Assembly: GCF_000344685.1 (NCBI RefSeq)
Contig: NW_006920412.1
Location: 27,877-42,949, forward strand
Source: Gloeophyllum trabeum ATCC 11539
Taxonomy: Eukaryota; Basidiomycota; Agaricomycetes; Gloeophyllales; Gloeophyllaceae
Direction of reading: 5' to 3'
Length of the DNA stretch: 15,073 nucleotides
Made by a program: the position numbers and the translations under genes. The notes beneath the pieces were generated by a model. The model searched no databases, was not told the DNA's origin, and saw nothing but the letters and a program-made list of their open reading frames with translations. Positions 1-8,700 of this stretch are shown here, piece after piece. Position 1 is the stretch's first letter. Every line of letters starts with the position of its first letter.

Positions 1-63
1 GCAAACAAGTGCCACAGGCCGGGCCTCGTGTCAATCTGCAGAGCCACACAAAGCCACACGTAT

Positions 64-83
64 TATTTAAGCAAGACGCGTCT
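64..83 (+). promoter_or_regulatory. possible promoter elements upstream of the first gene
   Basis: A TATA-like TATTTAA lies at 64-70. A 10-bp palindrome AGACGCGTCT at 74-83 contains ACGCGT, the core of the MluI cell-cycle box bound by MBF-type factors in yeasts. Both lie about 130 bp before the ATG at 210, a sensible promoter distance. The link to this gene is inferred from position only; short motifs like these also occur by chance. Confidence 0.2.
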
Positions 84-209
84 CGCGTGGCACTCTTCGC
101 GCCACTCTCTTGACTTCACCCACCACTCTGCCTCCAGCTGAAGAAAATCAGTCTCATTTTCCGCTCTGTGCTCTTCAAAAAATCGTATTGCTTGCCTTTC
201 GAAGTCACT

Positions 210-2075
210 ATGGTCGATTTGAATCGCCTGTCATCTGCGATGCAGGTCCCGCATCGGCCGCAGTCTCCTGCCACACCAGCTCAGCGATCATCATCAGCAC
301 CACCATCCCCAGAGAATCGAGGTACAAAGCGTACTTACGATGCATTTAGTGGACTTGATACGTTAGACGAAGAACAGGAAGAGCACCTGGGCGATTTGGC
401 ACGTAATCCTTCAAATAGTTCACCCTTCCTATCTTCCACAGCCCTGGGTCGTTCACAAGGGATGAACTTGAAACTGTTAGGAAGCGATGTCCTAACTAAT
501 CGTCTTGAGATAACTGGGCCACGTGCCAACAGTTATGTCGTCACTACCTCAGTAAGCGTACTGAAAGGTAGGTCTGGCCAATGCCAACGGTCAAGTCAAG
601 AGTCCAGGTAATCGCTGTATTCAACAGGAGGTTGAACTAAGGAATACATGGGTTTTCCTACAGTATATATAGTAACTGGTATAGGGGTTAATACCCAAAG
701 AAGAGAACAATAAGAAAGGACGCGTAAGCTATCCTGTGAAAACGTAACTCAGAGAAATGAGAAATACAAGGGCGCCCATTGGTAGAAGGTGAGTCAAGGG
801 AGATAACGTGTGGGAAGAAGATAGCGTCCATGGGAAGTTCTACTCAGAGAAAGGTACTGTCCAATAGCAATGCTCAGAATGGAAATGGAATGAGATAAGC
901 ATGGGAAAATTATAACAGAAACTGTTCACCGAAGTGGAGTGCAAGAAACTCAAGCTGGATGCCGTTGGGACCGCCGAAGTCCTCGCATTCAATAAAGTGA
1001 GTCATGTGGCCTTTCGCAGTGGAATTACAGCACCGGAGCCACACGCACTAACACCCGACGTGAATGTCCTGGCAGTTAAGCATCGACAAACAGCTTACCA
1101 AGATCTATGCATGTCTGGTGCGTACAGATCAAACAATGCAGACAATCGAGCAGCAGTGCATCCAGATGTGGGCTGGTCCGTCTGAAAACTTGAAGGCGAG
1201 TACTTGCTAATTCTTAGGATTGTGGATACACTTACCTGAAGCTGTCTGGTCTGTCGGCGGTCACACAGACAAACCTCAAGAAATATGCGCATGCTATTCT
1301 CGTTGACCCGTCCCTGTACGGCTACCGCGAGAAACTGGCGAGCAAGTGTTTGTTGGTCAGTAACATCTTCCTGATTTGAATTACAAGATGGTATATCAAG
1401 TTTTGATGCAGGAGATCATGAAGAAAGAACACTTCGACTTACCGGCCGGTATTGAGAAGAATCGGGCGCATTGGGAGGAAGTCGAGAAAGAAGTCAGTAC
1501 TCACCTGACGCAACGCTGTCGTGCTATCAAAGATGAGATGGGCTCTAGAACGACTGCGGTGGCATTCACCTTTTCATGGCTCTTGCTAGATCAAGAAGGC
1601 GGGCCCTGACTCCGGCGTTGATATCTACACCTTAGCTCGGAGGGTTGTGGGGGTGAGTGGATGCGTGACAACACTGGAGCTCATTGCACGTTGTGCTATC
1701 ATGGTTAGTATAATTAATCATTCTCCTTCGCACGTTGTCACTTACACTACGATACTCTATTAATAGCGAGATGTCTACTGGACGGATGGAAAGACCGAGG
1801 GGAAGTTCTGGATGGAGGTCGATAAGGTGCTCGATGCGATCCGGACGAACGCGAAAGGGGATAAGATCACTGCCTCGAAGTAAGCCGCCTGTCCCTGTAA
1901 GACTGACATCTTCTAATGAGATTTTAGTTGCTTGAAACTATTCATCGACGATGATATCAGCAAGTATGGCCGCGGAGATGGTGAAGAGCCAGACACGAAC
2001 GTTACCGTTCCTAACTGGGTGAAATCAGTGAACGACGTGGTGCGCGATGTCGGAAGGGCCCCTAGCAAGGATTGA
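210..2075 (+). CDS. multi-exon gene of an uncharacterised basidiomycete protein family
   Basis: Best exon model: 210-551, 919-996, 1076-1117, 1218-1355, 1412-1558, 1590-1703, 1767-1879 and 1928-2075. It sums to 1122 nt in frame, about 373 residues. The N-terminus (about 110 residues) is rich in Ser, Pro and Ala and looks disordered. The rest resembles, from memory, an alpha-helical family expanded in Agaricomycetes: a KKYAHAILVDPSLYGYREK segment, then FDLPAGIEKNRAHWEEVEKEV, then GCVTTLELIARCAIM, then KFWMEVDKVLDAIRTNAKGD, and an ISKYGRGDG tail. The function is unknown and I see no catalytic motif. Introns 1704-1766 (63 nt) and 1880-1927 (48 nt) are convincing. Weaker points are the 367-nt first intron; the intron after 1117, where the 75 nt from 1118 to 1192 are also open; the GTCAGT donor at 1356; and an unusually short 31-nt intron at 1559-1589. 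The start was chosen as the first ATG of the long open exon. Family resemblance was not checked by search. Recent decay cannot be excluded. Confidence 0.6.
552..918 (+). other. inferred 367-nt first intron
   Basis: The donor GTAAGC at 552 and acceptor ATAACAG ending at 918 keep phase 0 (exon 1 is 342 nt). The stretch has stops in all plus-strand frames and no recognisable product. It is six times longer than the other introns here, so it may hide an unrecognised small exon. An alternative donor GTAGGT at 568 gives the wrong phase for the exon at 919. Confidence 0.4.
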
Positions 2076-2996
2076 GCATTATAGTGGCAAATGTCGATCT
2101 GACCTAATGCATGTATTGTGTCGCTCTAGTAGTCTGGATGTATTCTCTGCATGGTTCCAATATATATTCTGTATGTTTCGTGTACACAATACAGAAAGCA
2201 GTAATCAAAACATGTTCAAGGCCGGAGGGAGCACAGATGAGAATGCCTACAATTGACAGCGGGCCACGATACAGGCCTACATCAACTATCTCCGCTGACA
2301 GCCTCCAGAATCTACGACTGTGAGGCACAGGGAGCGGTACACGCAAGACACCTGCTGTGCGTGCATGCTGCAACCATTATTCAGGAAACGTGTGTCGCAG
2401 CTGCGACGATCCGGCCTACGTCGTGGCTTTTGCCGGTGGCTCACGCGCCGCGGCCACATGCATAGCACCTGCGCTAGACTTGGTGGTGTATCAATAGCAC
2501 TAATTACACCACATCTGACTCCAGCAATATATTCAAATTCTTGCGGATTTTTTCCATTTTTTATGGCGGTCTGAGTGCCATGGTTGGGGCAGAGTATGGC
2601 TATGATGTAGTTGCACTGCAAGTTTTGCAAAACTGCATTCCAACTATGTCATAGCTTGCCACGGTTAAAGTCCCCACTACAAAACTTTGAAGTCAATTGG
2701 CAGTACACTACAAATGAGCATGCAGCCAATCAGATTGCAAGAATCCCAACCAGCGCAGAAATCTCTGAATTTAAACTCCACCATTATACTCCCATGACAA
2801 GCATTCAATAAGTAAACCAGTTGTAGTCATGGTTCGGAAAGACACGCCCACAGGACCTCACAGAACAAGCATAAAATCAAAAAAATATTTGTGTGCATCT
2901 GCTGTATAGTGTATATAATATATTCGAAAGTCCAGACTCTCTGAGGTCCAGGCAGAAGAGCACTGTGGCAATCACTGAAATTTGAGACTACAAACA
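2076..2996. other. gene-poor intergenic stretch
   Basis: Open frames occur on both strands, for example 2286-2630 minus, but none resembles a known protein or shows a believable exon structure. A 14-bp palindrome AGTTTTGCAAAACT lies near 2625. I see no gene here. Confidence 0.5.
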
Positions 2997-3334
2997 TTAT
3001 TCCCACAGCTTCTCGGCAACTACATTCCCACGGTACTCAACATTTGGCACAAGCCCGGTAAAGACTCTTCCTTCATTCCTCAGGACTCGTAACATACAAC
3101 ATTGATTATACCATGTAGCCTCACCCTGCCCACCACTGTTCCTGGCTGTAGACAATGACCCAAGAAAAGAATGGCTGCAACATGCAATAGAGCAGTTAAA
3201 CAATCTGAAGGTGACATACACATGAGCCAACACATATCTTTCAATGCAACCCCCGGAATATTATCCACAGCCTCAGATCTGATATGACAGTGCACTGTCA
3301 AACACAGGAAACTTGGGGAATGCTGGTTATACAC
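2997..3334 (-). pseudogene. possible remnant of a minus-strand coding sequence, unidentified
   Basis: Two overlapping minus-strand frames, 3080-3334 and 2997-3233, each read like protein for part of their length. The upper part of the first frame and the lower part of the second are the most protein-like, as expected if one ancestral frame carries a frameshift near 3150. No start codon or splice sites are convincing and I do not recognise the family. It lies on the same strand as the Tc1 transposase but outside that element. It could be a relic of an older mobile element, or chance. Confidence 0.2.
3285..3300. repeat. 16-bp perfect palindrome
   Basis: TGACAGTGCACTGTCA is its own reverse complement. 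It could be a dimeric protein-binding site or a chance occurrence. It lies inside the possible minus-strand relic. Confidence 0.4.
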
Positions 3335-3669
3335 TCACGGGCTGTTGCCGATATATGGCAGGTGGTTTGAGGCATTGCGGTCGATGTGAAAGCTGCGCAA
3401 AAGAGGTGCGGATTGTGGCAAGACGGTGTGGTGGCAGAGGAAGATGACGGTTAAAACTTCGAGTTAACTTGCTCGGGATTCAAGCTCCACTCAAATTTGG
3501 TCTCGCGGCAGCAGATGCAAAATCTGTTAAGTCCCTCGAACCACTGTTTATCCTGCAGTCACCGTTCGTCTGCCCTACAGGCTCCCATAATTAAATGCTA
3601 GAATGCTATTTACATTCTGTATCATGTAGCAGGCAATGTGCCACCAGTAGTAGTACAGCATTCACTGGG
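3335..3669. other. non-coding flank left of the transposon
   Basis: No plausible gene. The stretch ends at the TA dinucleotide used as target by the Tc1 element. The host sequence on the two sides of the insertion reads CACTGGG-TA-ATACAGGCAGTG, a weak CACTG/CAGTG inverted pair around the target. Confidence 0.4.
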
Positions 3670-3671
3670 TA

Positions 3672-3700
3672 CAGTGGCGGACAAAAGTATCTGCACTGCC
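3672..3700 (+). repeat. left terminal inverted repeat of the Tc1 element
   Basis: It starts CAGTGGCGGACAAAAG, directly after the TA at 3670-3671. The CAGTG end is common in Tc1-type elements. All 29 bases match the right end in inverse orientation; identity stops at 3701. Confidence 0.97.
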
Positions 3701-3925
3701 ACCACTTTCACGGTTCTGGGCAGATCGGGGGCAACATGGATCGATGTATATTCATGATTTGTAACTACTCTATGTAAGATAAATGCATACAGACTTTCAG
3801 CCCTAGATGCCCCACTCCTTGCTTCCAGGAGGTAAATTCATCTCGAACCTGGTACCCTCAGAACTGGTTAGATGGAATCAATAAATTTATAAAAAATAAT
3901 TCTCGGCCTGGATGACTGACCTGAT

Positions 3926-4960
3926 TTAGTACTTTGTATTAGCACCCTTAGCCTTCTTCAGAGCCAGGGCCCTCCGGGGTAAGCTCGAGTATAGGCGGCG
4001 TACTGTGGCGACATCAATCCGGTACCACTCCTCCACAATCGCAGCCCAAAGCTCATCTAGATTCTTGGGAGCTGGGTCTCGGGCTTGTACTTTCCGCTTG
4101 AGGTGGTCCCATAGATGCTCAATGATGTTCATGTCGGGACTTTGAGCTGGCCAGGGGAGAACACGGACAAGATTATCTTCGAACCAGGTTCGGGCAAGGC
4201 GTGAGCGGTGCTTTGGATCATTGTCCTGCTGGAAGATAAAATGCCGGGGGTTCATCCTATAGTCCGACATGGTCCCTAGAAGCTGTCCTTGAAGAATCTG
4301 GACATACTCTGTTGCTGTCATGGTTCCCTCGATCCGAACAAGACACCCAACGCCCTTCCATGTCATGCATCCCCACACCATCACATGCCCACCACCATGC
4401 TTCCAGGTCTTCTGGGTATACCGCTGCTGGATTGCATCTCCTGGCCTCCTCCAACAATAATCCCACCCATCCGAAGTGAATAAATTGAATTTGGACTCAT
4501 CCGAGAAAATGACCCGTTTCCAGACCCCCACACTCCAACCTGCAACACAACGCGCCCAAGCCCACCTGGCAGCCCGATGCTTGGCGTTCAGGAAGGGGAC
4601 CTTCCTACGAACCCTAGCATGAAGTCCTTCCTCGTGCAAGGCATGGCGAACAGTCCGGGCAGTGACATGTTCAAAGTAGTTGTCCCGCAGGTCGACGGCA
4701 TTACGGCACCGGCCTCTGTCAAGCAACTGGGCAGCAAATTTGCGGTCCTGGGGTGTGAGCTTCCTTGGACGGCCTGATTTGGGATGGGGATAGCAACTCC
4801 CAGTAGTCTTGTAATGTTTGACGATGTCGAACACGGCCCGCTTTGAGATGCTGAACCGCTTCGCAATGTCATCGGCTTTGCACCCAGAGTTGTAGAGTTC
4901 GACGATCCTGCCACATTTGGATGGTGATGTGTAGGTCATAGAGAGTCTGTATGTGAGCAA
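3926..4960 (-). CDS. Tc1-family DD34E transposase
   Basis: A 344-residue intronless protein. It catalyses cut-and-paste excision and integration of its own element into TA sites. The N-terminus (about residues 8-60) is a helix-turn-helix paired-like domain (IVELYNSG, IAKRFSISKRAVFDIVK). It is followed by a GRPRKLT motif near residue 63, the AT-hook-like linker typical of Tc1 transposases, and a second helical DNA-binding region up to about 125. The RNase H-like catalytic core has D154 (IFSDESKF), D246 (QQDNDPKH) and E281 (SPDMNIIEHLWDHLK). Exactly 34 residues separate the second Asp from the Glu, the Tc1 signature. The length is normal for the family. A second Met at residue 8 (MTYTSPSKCGRIVEL) matches the usual start better, so translation may begin there (4939). 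No stop, frameshift or catalytic substitution is visible. It lies wholly within the inverted repeats. Confidence 0.96.
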   Translation of the reverse strand: MLTYRLSMTYTSPSKCGRIVELYNSGCKADDIAKRFSISKRAVFDIVKHYKTTGSCYPHPKSGRPRKLTPQDRKFAAQLLDRGRCRNAVDLRDNYFEHVTARTVRHALHEEGLHARVRRKVPFLNAKHRAARWAWARCVAGWSVGVWKRVIFSDESKFNLFTSDGWDYCWRRPGDAIQQRYTQKTWKHGGGHVMVWGCMTWKGVGCLVRIEGTMTATEYVQILQGQLLGTMSDYRMNPRHFIFQQDNDPKHRSRLARTWFEDNLVRVLPWPAQSPDMNIIEHLWDHLKRKVQARDPAPKNLDELWAAIVEEWYRIDVATVRRLYSSLPRRALALKKAKGANTKY

Positions 4961-5203
4961 AGTTCGGGCAGGGGAGTCAAGTTAAGGGTAGGATTCGGTC
5001 GGTTGTCAACGGAAACAGCACTGTGACAGTCACTCTTGTCACACGTCGAGGCATACTGACTCCCTGGCTCATAATCCTCCAAGCTGCCACCCCATAAAAT
5101 TGGTGGGGAAGGTAGTATATTAGACTATCTTCATGTACATACAATTTCTCGAATGAAAGTGTAAGCTACGAGACAAAGACAGCCGCTTTTCCCCCGAAGA
5201 TGC

Positions 5204-5232
5204 GGCAGTGCAGATACTTTTGTCCGCCACTG
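5204..5232 (-). repeat. right terminal inverted repeat of the Tc1 element
   Basis: The exact reverse complement of 3672-3700, ending CCGCCACTG before the TA at 5233-5234. The transposase promoter should lie between this repeat and 4960. Confidence 0.97.
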
Positions 5233-5383
5233 TAATACAGGCAGTGACATCCTACCCAGGCATAGTATAATCTTGAGGTCTTCACCTGACCTCCAATGGA
5301 CCTCCCAGCTAACATCCCTGTGCATCAGCAAAACATTACCTGACTTTGGCCAGGGACTTGGCTTGATTTGGCTTAACTACATC

Positions 5384-5650
5384 TTAAGGCCCACTTTTTC
5401 GGCGCTTGTGGCCTTCTTTGAGGCTTGAATAAGGAGGAGGTAAGCCAAGTCGGGCGCCTAAATGCCAAACGATTGCTCTAAGATGCCGAAAGGCGGTTTT
5501 GCATTTTCCAGATGTGATGTCCCACCGGGAATCTGCAGACGAGCTCAGACACAACACCTGTGACAGATCCTGATGGCCAGGGACATCAGGAAAAGGCAAA
5601 AGTTGTTTAGATGCACACAAATTACATAGCCTACTGAACTTGCTATAGGA
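5384..5650 (-). pseudogene. possible 3' fragment of an unidentified minus-strand gene
   Basis: An 89-codon open stretch in one minus-strand frame, entered after a stop at 5651-5653 and ending at TAA 5384-5386. It reads protein-like throughout (YSKFSRLCNLCASKQLLPF, then FRHLRAIVWHLGARLG, then a basic tail KEGHKRRKSGP). There is no good start ATG, so it would have to be a terminal exon or a fragment. I do not recognise it. It has the same orientation as the possible relic at 2997-3334, on the other side of the Tc1 element, so both may be parts of one older sequence split by that insertion. Confidence 0.25.
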
Positions 5651-6083
5651 CTAGCCATTTTATATATGCAGATATAGGCAGTTGCCTTGATTCCATATAG
5701 GTGGTGTAGGTATTGCCCTCAGAAAGAAACCATTATAGTCTGCACAGAGGCACCTATGAATGCTATTAAGATTTTTCAGAAGGAGATCATCCCAAGTCAT
5801 TTTCTGACAGAATGTGTGTTGAATTGGAAGTCAAAGAAAAACCATATGGTAGACAAGATACAATTCATTTGCTCTGCATAGTATAGTAACCTAACACTAA
5901 TGATGCACTAACACACCATACAACAATAAAACATCCAACAGTGACCAAGACAGCACACCCAACAATGGTGCTGCAGGAGCATAAGCCCTCTATGCAGCAG
6001 ACAGTGACTAGGGACCTGCACCAATACACCCGCGGGTGTCTTGACACATATCTGTATACCACCCATCACAAAACCTGCGCGGA
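5651..6083. other. intergenic stretch without visible gene
   Basis: AT-rich up to about 5950, then CA-rich. The short frames have no family resemblance, no start context and no splice pattern. From about 6020 it grades into the GGTAC-rich repeat. Confidence 0.5.
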
Positions 6084-6366
6084 GGGTCAGGTACAGGTAC
6101 ACTGGTACCCACAGGTACCAGTTTTGAAAGCACATCGACCGACGCATTTTTGGGACCCGGCTGGTCACGGGTCCCGCCGAATGCAACTTGCACCAGTATG
6201 CATGTGTTTGTTCAAAAAACCCATGCATTCATGGGTATGGGTACCAACGTGTGGTGTGCCGATGTACCTGTGACCCGGCGGGTATCAAAAACGCGCTGCT
6301 GAAGGTACTCTCAATACCAAAATCCTACAACCAACCTGTGCCCGTATCAATCCCCATACCTGACCC
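6084..6366. repeat. degraded fold-back (inverted) repeat, GGTAC-rich
   Basis: Two nested pairs are inverted about a common centre near 6220. 6143-6174 pairs with 6264-6295 (32 nt, roughly three quarters identical by eye). 6084-6114 pairs with 6336-6366 (31 nt, about two thirds identical). Arms and loop are rich in GGTACC, GGTACAGG and CCCATGCATTCATGGG-like words. The symmetry suggests a fold-back or MITE-type element, or a cruciform-prone repeat. No target duplication was found and the outer limits are uncertain. Confidence 0.5.
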
Positions 6367-6964
6367 AACCCGTCGATGCAGATTGAGTGCAGGTACAGGT
6401 ACGAGTTGTGCCCATGTTGCGGGAGTGAAATGGATGGATTAGGGGGGTGGCGAGAGGTTGCAGTGCTCGATATGCGCAGCACCGGCTCGTATGAGCATCG
6501 GCGGTCTCCAGCAGCCTCAATGGTTGTTGGCTGGATATGTAGCGCGGGCGGGGAATATCGAGGGAGAAGAGAGCAGTTAACATGATGTTTGATTGAGATA
6601 GTAAATGCAGCAACGTACCTGCACTCGTTTCAGCCGTGTGCACCGGCGCTAACCCTTATCACTCGAGCTGACTCGGATGATGGCCGGGCACTCACACAGT
6701 CACTGCCGGCGGTTATGTGGGCGACGGGACACATATCGAGCGCAAAAAGAGCGGGATATGGCTGATGGTAAGCGCAGGTCTTGAGCTTCGTGAGGATCTG
6801 TTTGGATGCGCGCATTTGAGTTAGCAATCTGGTGTTGTCAGTAGACAGCAGATTCAAAAGTGGAACTTAGCGCATCGCGCGAGTCACGCTGGTGGCGTAA
6901 TGACATCATTATCTCGAACATTCGACGCTCAGCCACCGGCGTCCAGCGTATATAATTAAGTACA
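6367..6964. other. intergenic stretch; possible promoter near its right end
   Basis: No convincing gene. GGTACAGGTAC at about 6392 repeats a word from the fold-back element. At 6899-6960 a TGACATCA word (one base off a CRE site) and a TATATAATTAA box precede a short open frame at 6965. Confidence 0.3.
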
Positions 6965-7169
6965 ATGCGCAGCTGCATTTTCTTGCTGTACCTGGTCAAC
7001 AGAGTGTACATAGCCGGTGTTTGTACAAGCAGCTACAAGCCATCTAACGACCGTAACGTAGGCGTGCTTTCTGAGGCTCGAGTTACTGGACTGACTTCTG
7101 ATTGTACAGGATGGTAGAGGTCCCTCTCCGAGGCAAGAGTGGTGCAGGGTGTTGATGCATTTTTCTTAA
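6965..7169 (+). CDS. possible small gene, 50 residues, hydrophobic N-terminus
   Basis: The ATG at 6965 follows a TATATAATTAA box by about 15 bp. The first 20 residues (MRSCIFLLYLVNRVYIAGVC) are hydrophobic and could be a signal peptide. Read unspliced, the frame stops at 7117. Removing a plausible 52-nt intron (7058-7109, GTAGGC to TACAG, with an ACTGAC-like branch site) extends it in phase to 7169. Both readings give 50 residues. No homology is recognised. Frames this short arise easily by chance, and a TATA box this close to the ATG would leave almost no leader. Confidence 0.12.
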
Positions 7170-7298
7170 TAACATTCAGTCATGTACAGTAGTACTCTAG
7201 TGTGCCAATTTAATATCCAGTTCACATAGAAACAAGTACAGATGTCGGAGAATAGCATAAATAGTAACTTTTCATTGTATTTTTTCGGTTATCTGCAG

Positions 7299-7378
7299 CT
7301 CCCTATATAGACCTCTATGGGTTATGTTGCCTAAGTTGCCTATGTGCCTATGTGCCTATAGAGGTCTGCATAGGAGGG
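7299..7378. repeat. small inverted-repeat (MITE-like) element
   Basis: AGACCTCTAT at 7309-7318 pairs perfectly with ATAGAGGTCT at 7358-7367. The pairing continues outward imperfectly between CTCCCTATAT and GCATAGGAGGG. The loop holds the short tandem repeat at 7327-7360. The AT-rich sequence to about 7460 contains further hairpin-like pairs (CTTATAT near 7412 with ATATAAG near 7452). This fits a miniature non-autonomous element, but no transposon of this window shares its ends. Confidence 0.4.
7327..7360 (+). repeat. short tandem repeat of a TGCCTATG unit
   Basis: Four consecutive 8-9 nt units: TTGCCTAAG, TTGCCTATG, TGCCTATG and TGCCTATA. It forms the loop of the inverted repeat at 7299-7378. 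Confidence 0.7.
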
Positions 7379-7460
7379 CAGAAATTATATAACATTGGGG
7401 GTTCTTATATAAACCTAAAAATCCAGGGTTTACCTGGGCTCCTATGCCCACTATATAAGC

Positions 7461-8700
7461 TATATTGGGGAATATAGGTTCATGCCATTTCCTGATGGAC
7501 CGATCTCCCGGCCCAAAGGAGCTCGACTTAATGTCTCACGGATCTTTGATCATGAGGGAAACATCTGCGGGAGACTTAGGGCGGGAGATCCCTGTAACCT
7601 CAGGAAGGATTGGGCGTGTAGTTGACTTAGATTAGCCTCCCTACACAAGATTGCTCACCTATCTACTGGATATCGAGGAGGGTTGTATATAGCCTAGGAC
7701 AAGGCCAGACATGGGCCTATAAGTTTATCATTGAACATTGAACCGCGGTCATAGCTGATAGGAGTGATACGCTACCAGTTTTATCACTATCACTAGAATA
7801 TCGCAATGTTATTGAGACCATTAAAGATGTGCTAGGGCCCGATGCCAGCAGGGCAGTCTTCTCACCACATGCGTAAATTCAAGTTGATTCTACTTAGTAT
7901 AACTCATGGTTCCCTCTGGCTCGCATTTCGTAAAGACAGGGGCTGCTCCCATTTGTTTTTCTTCCCTATTCAAAAACGTCGGGGGAAGACGACACCTGTG
8001 TGAAGGATCCCAAGCAGCTTCTGCTGTTTGAGCCTGGGGATCAGACTCCGAAGGCGCCTTCCCTCCTGCTGCTTATCGTTCCCCCACGAAGCAGTGAAGC
8101 GGCGGAGAACGACTGTAATCCGTCGGACGTGCCTCGCATTGCCGTCCAACTTGAAGTGGTTTTGGCGAGTAGGTTGATTTCTGCGCACGAAATGTCGCTT
8201 CCATACCGGTAGCGCGCATAATGGGCGTGTTAGGGACGAAACTAGAAGAGCCTTACAAGCTAACTTAGGTTAAGCACAGAATGATGGACTCGGACGCTAC
8301 CAGGAGGTCGGATCTCATGTATTGTAATTCTCAATCCTGACTCGTCCTGGGAATCAATCCGTGGAGTTAAGGTTTGTACGCCGGATTGCCCGAGGCAAGA
8401 GCTATTGCTGTGAAAGGGGCCGGGGTGAACACGGTTCATCTGCGGAAGGGCCTGGAAGGCCTTTCTGATCGTAATCTTGCAGGCAACACGATCTAGTATC
8501 CGCCGGGTTTCCTGTGTTGTTGTACTTCCTCCATCTCAGGCTCGAGTCTGACACGACTCTAAGCGATTACGTCAAAGCTCACACTTGGGAAGTGAGAAGT
8601 GAACATGAGCTAGAAACTGTGTATCTAGCACGGCGAAATACACACGTAGACATAGGATGCATGCAACCAGCCGGTAAAATATACATGGCGTGGAAAGGCC
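7461..8700. other. intergenic stretch with one weak open frame (8000-8212 +)
   Basis: The only notable frame is 8000-8212 on the plus strand, about 70 codons (KDPKQLLLFEPGDQTPK, then APSLLLLIVPPR, then VPRIAVQLEVVLASRL). It begins at GTG with no ATG, so it would need to be an internal or last exon. I do not recognise it and found no partner exon. The rest shows no gene. The right end should contain the 3' untranslated region of the kinase gene. Confidence 0.35.

Larger units (their letters stand above)
3672..5232 (-). mobile_element. complete Tc1-type DNA transposon (1561 bp)
   Basis: The element is bounded by perfect 29-bp terminal inverted repeats and flanked on each side by TA (3670-3671 and 5233-5234), the target duplication typical of the Tc1/mariner superfamily. 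It carries one uninterrupted transposase gene on the minus strand. About 225 bp lie between the left repeat and the transposase stop and about 240 bp between the transposase start and the right repeat; these should hold the 3' and 5' untranslated regions. The length fits standard Tc1 elements. Perfect repeats, an intact frame and an exact TA duplication indicate a recent, potentially autonomous insertion. Activity itself is inference. Confidence 0.97.

Noticed and set aside
3672..3700. Inverted ends interpreted as a CRISPR repeat or phage attachment site
   Set aside because: Two inverted copies flanking a DD34E transposase with TA duplications are explained fully by a Tc1 element.
4257..4914. 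Other open frames overlapping the transposase on both strands
   Set aside because: They are shadows of the transposase reading frame; only the 3926-4960 frame shows conserved motifs.
5941..6442. Overlapping frames on both strands around 5900-6480
   Set aside because: They arise from the repetitive GGTAC-rich fold-back sequence; they have no start context, no splice pattern and no family resemblance.
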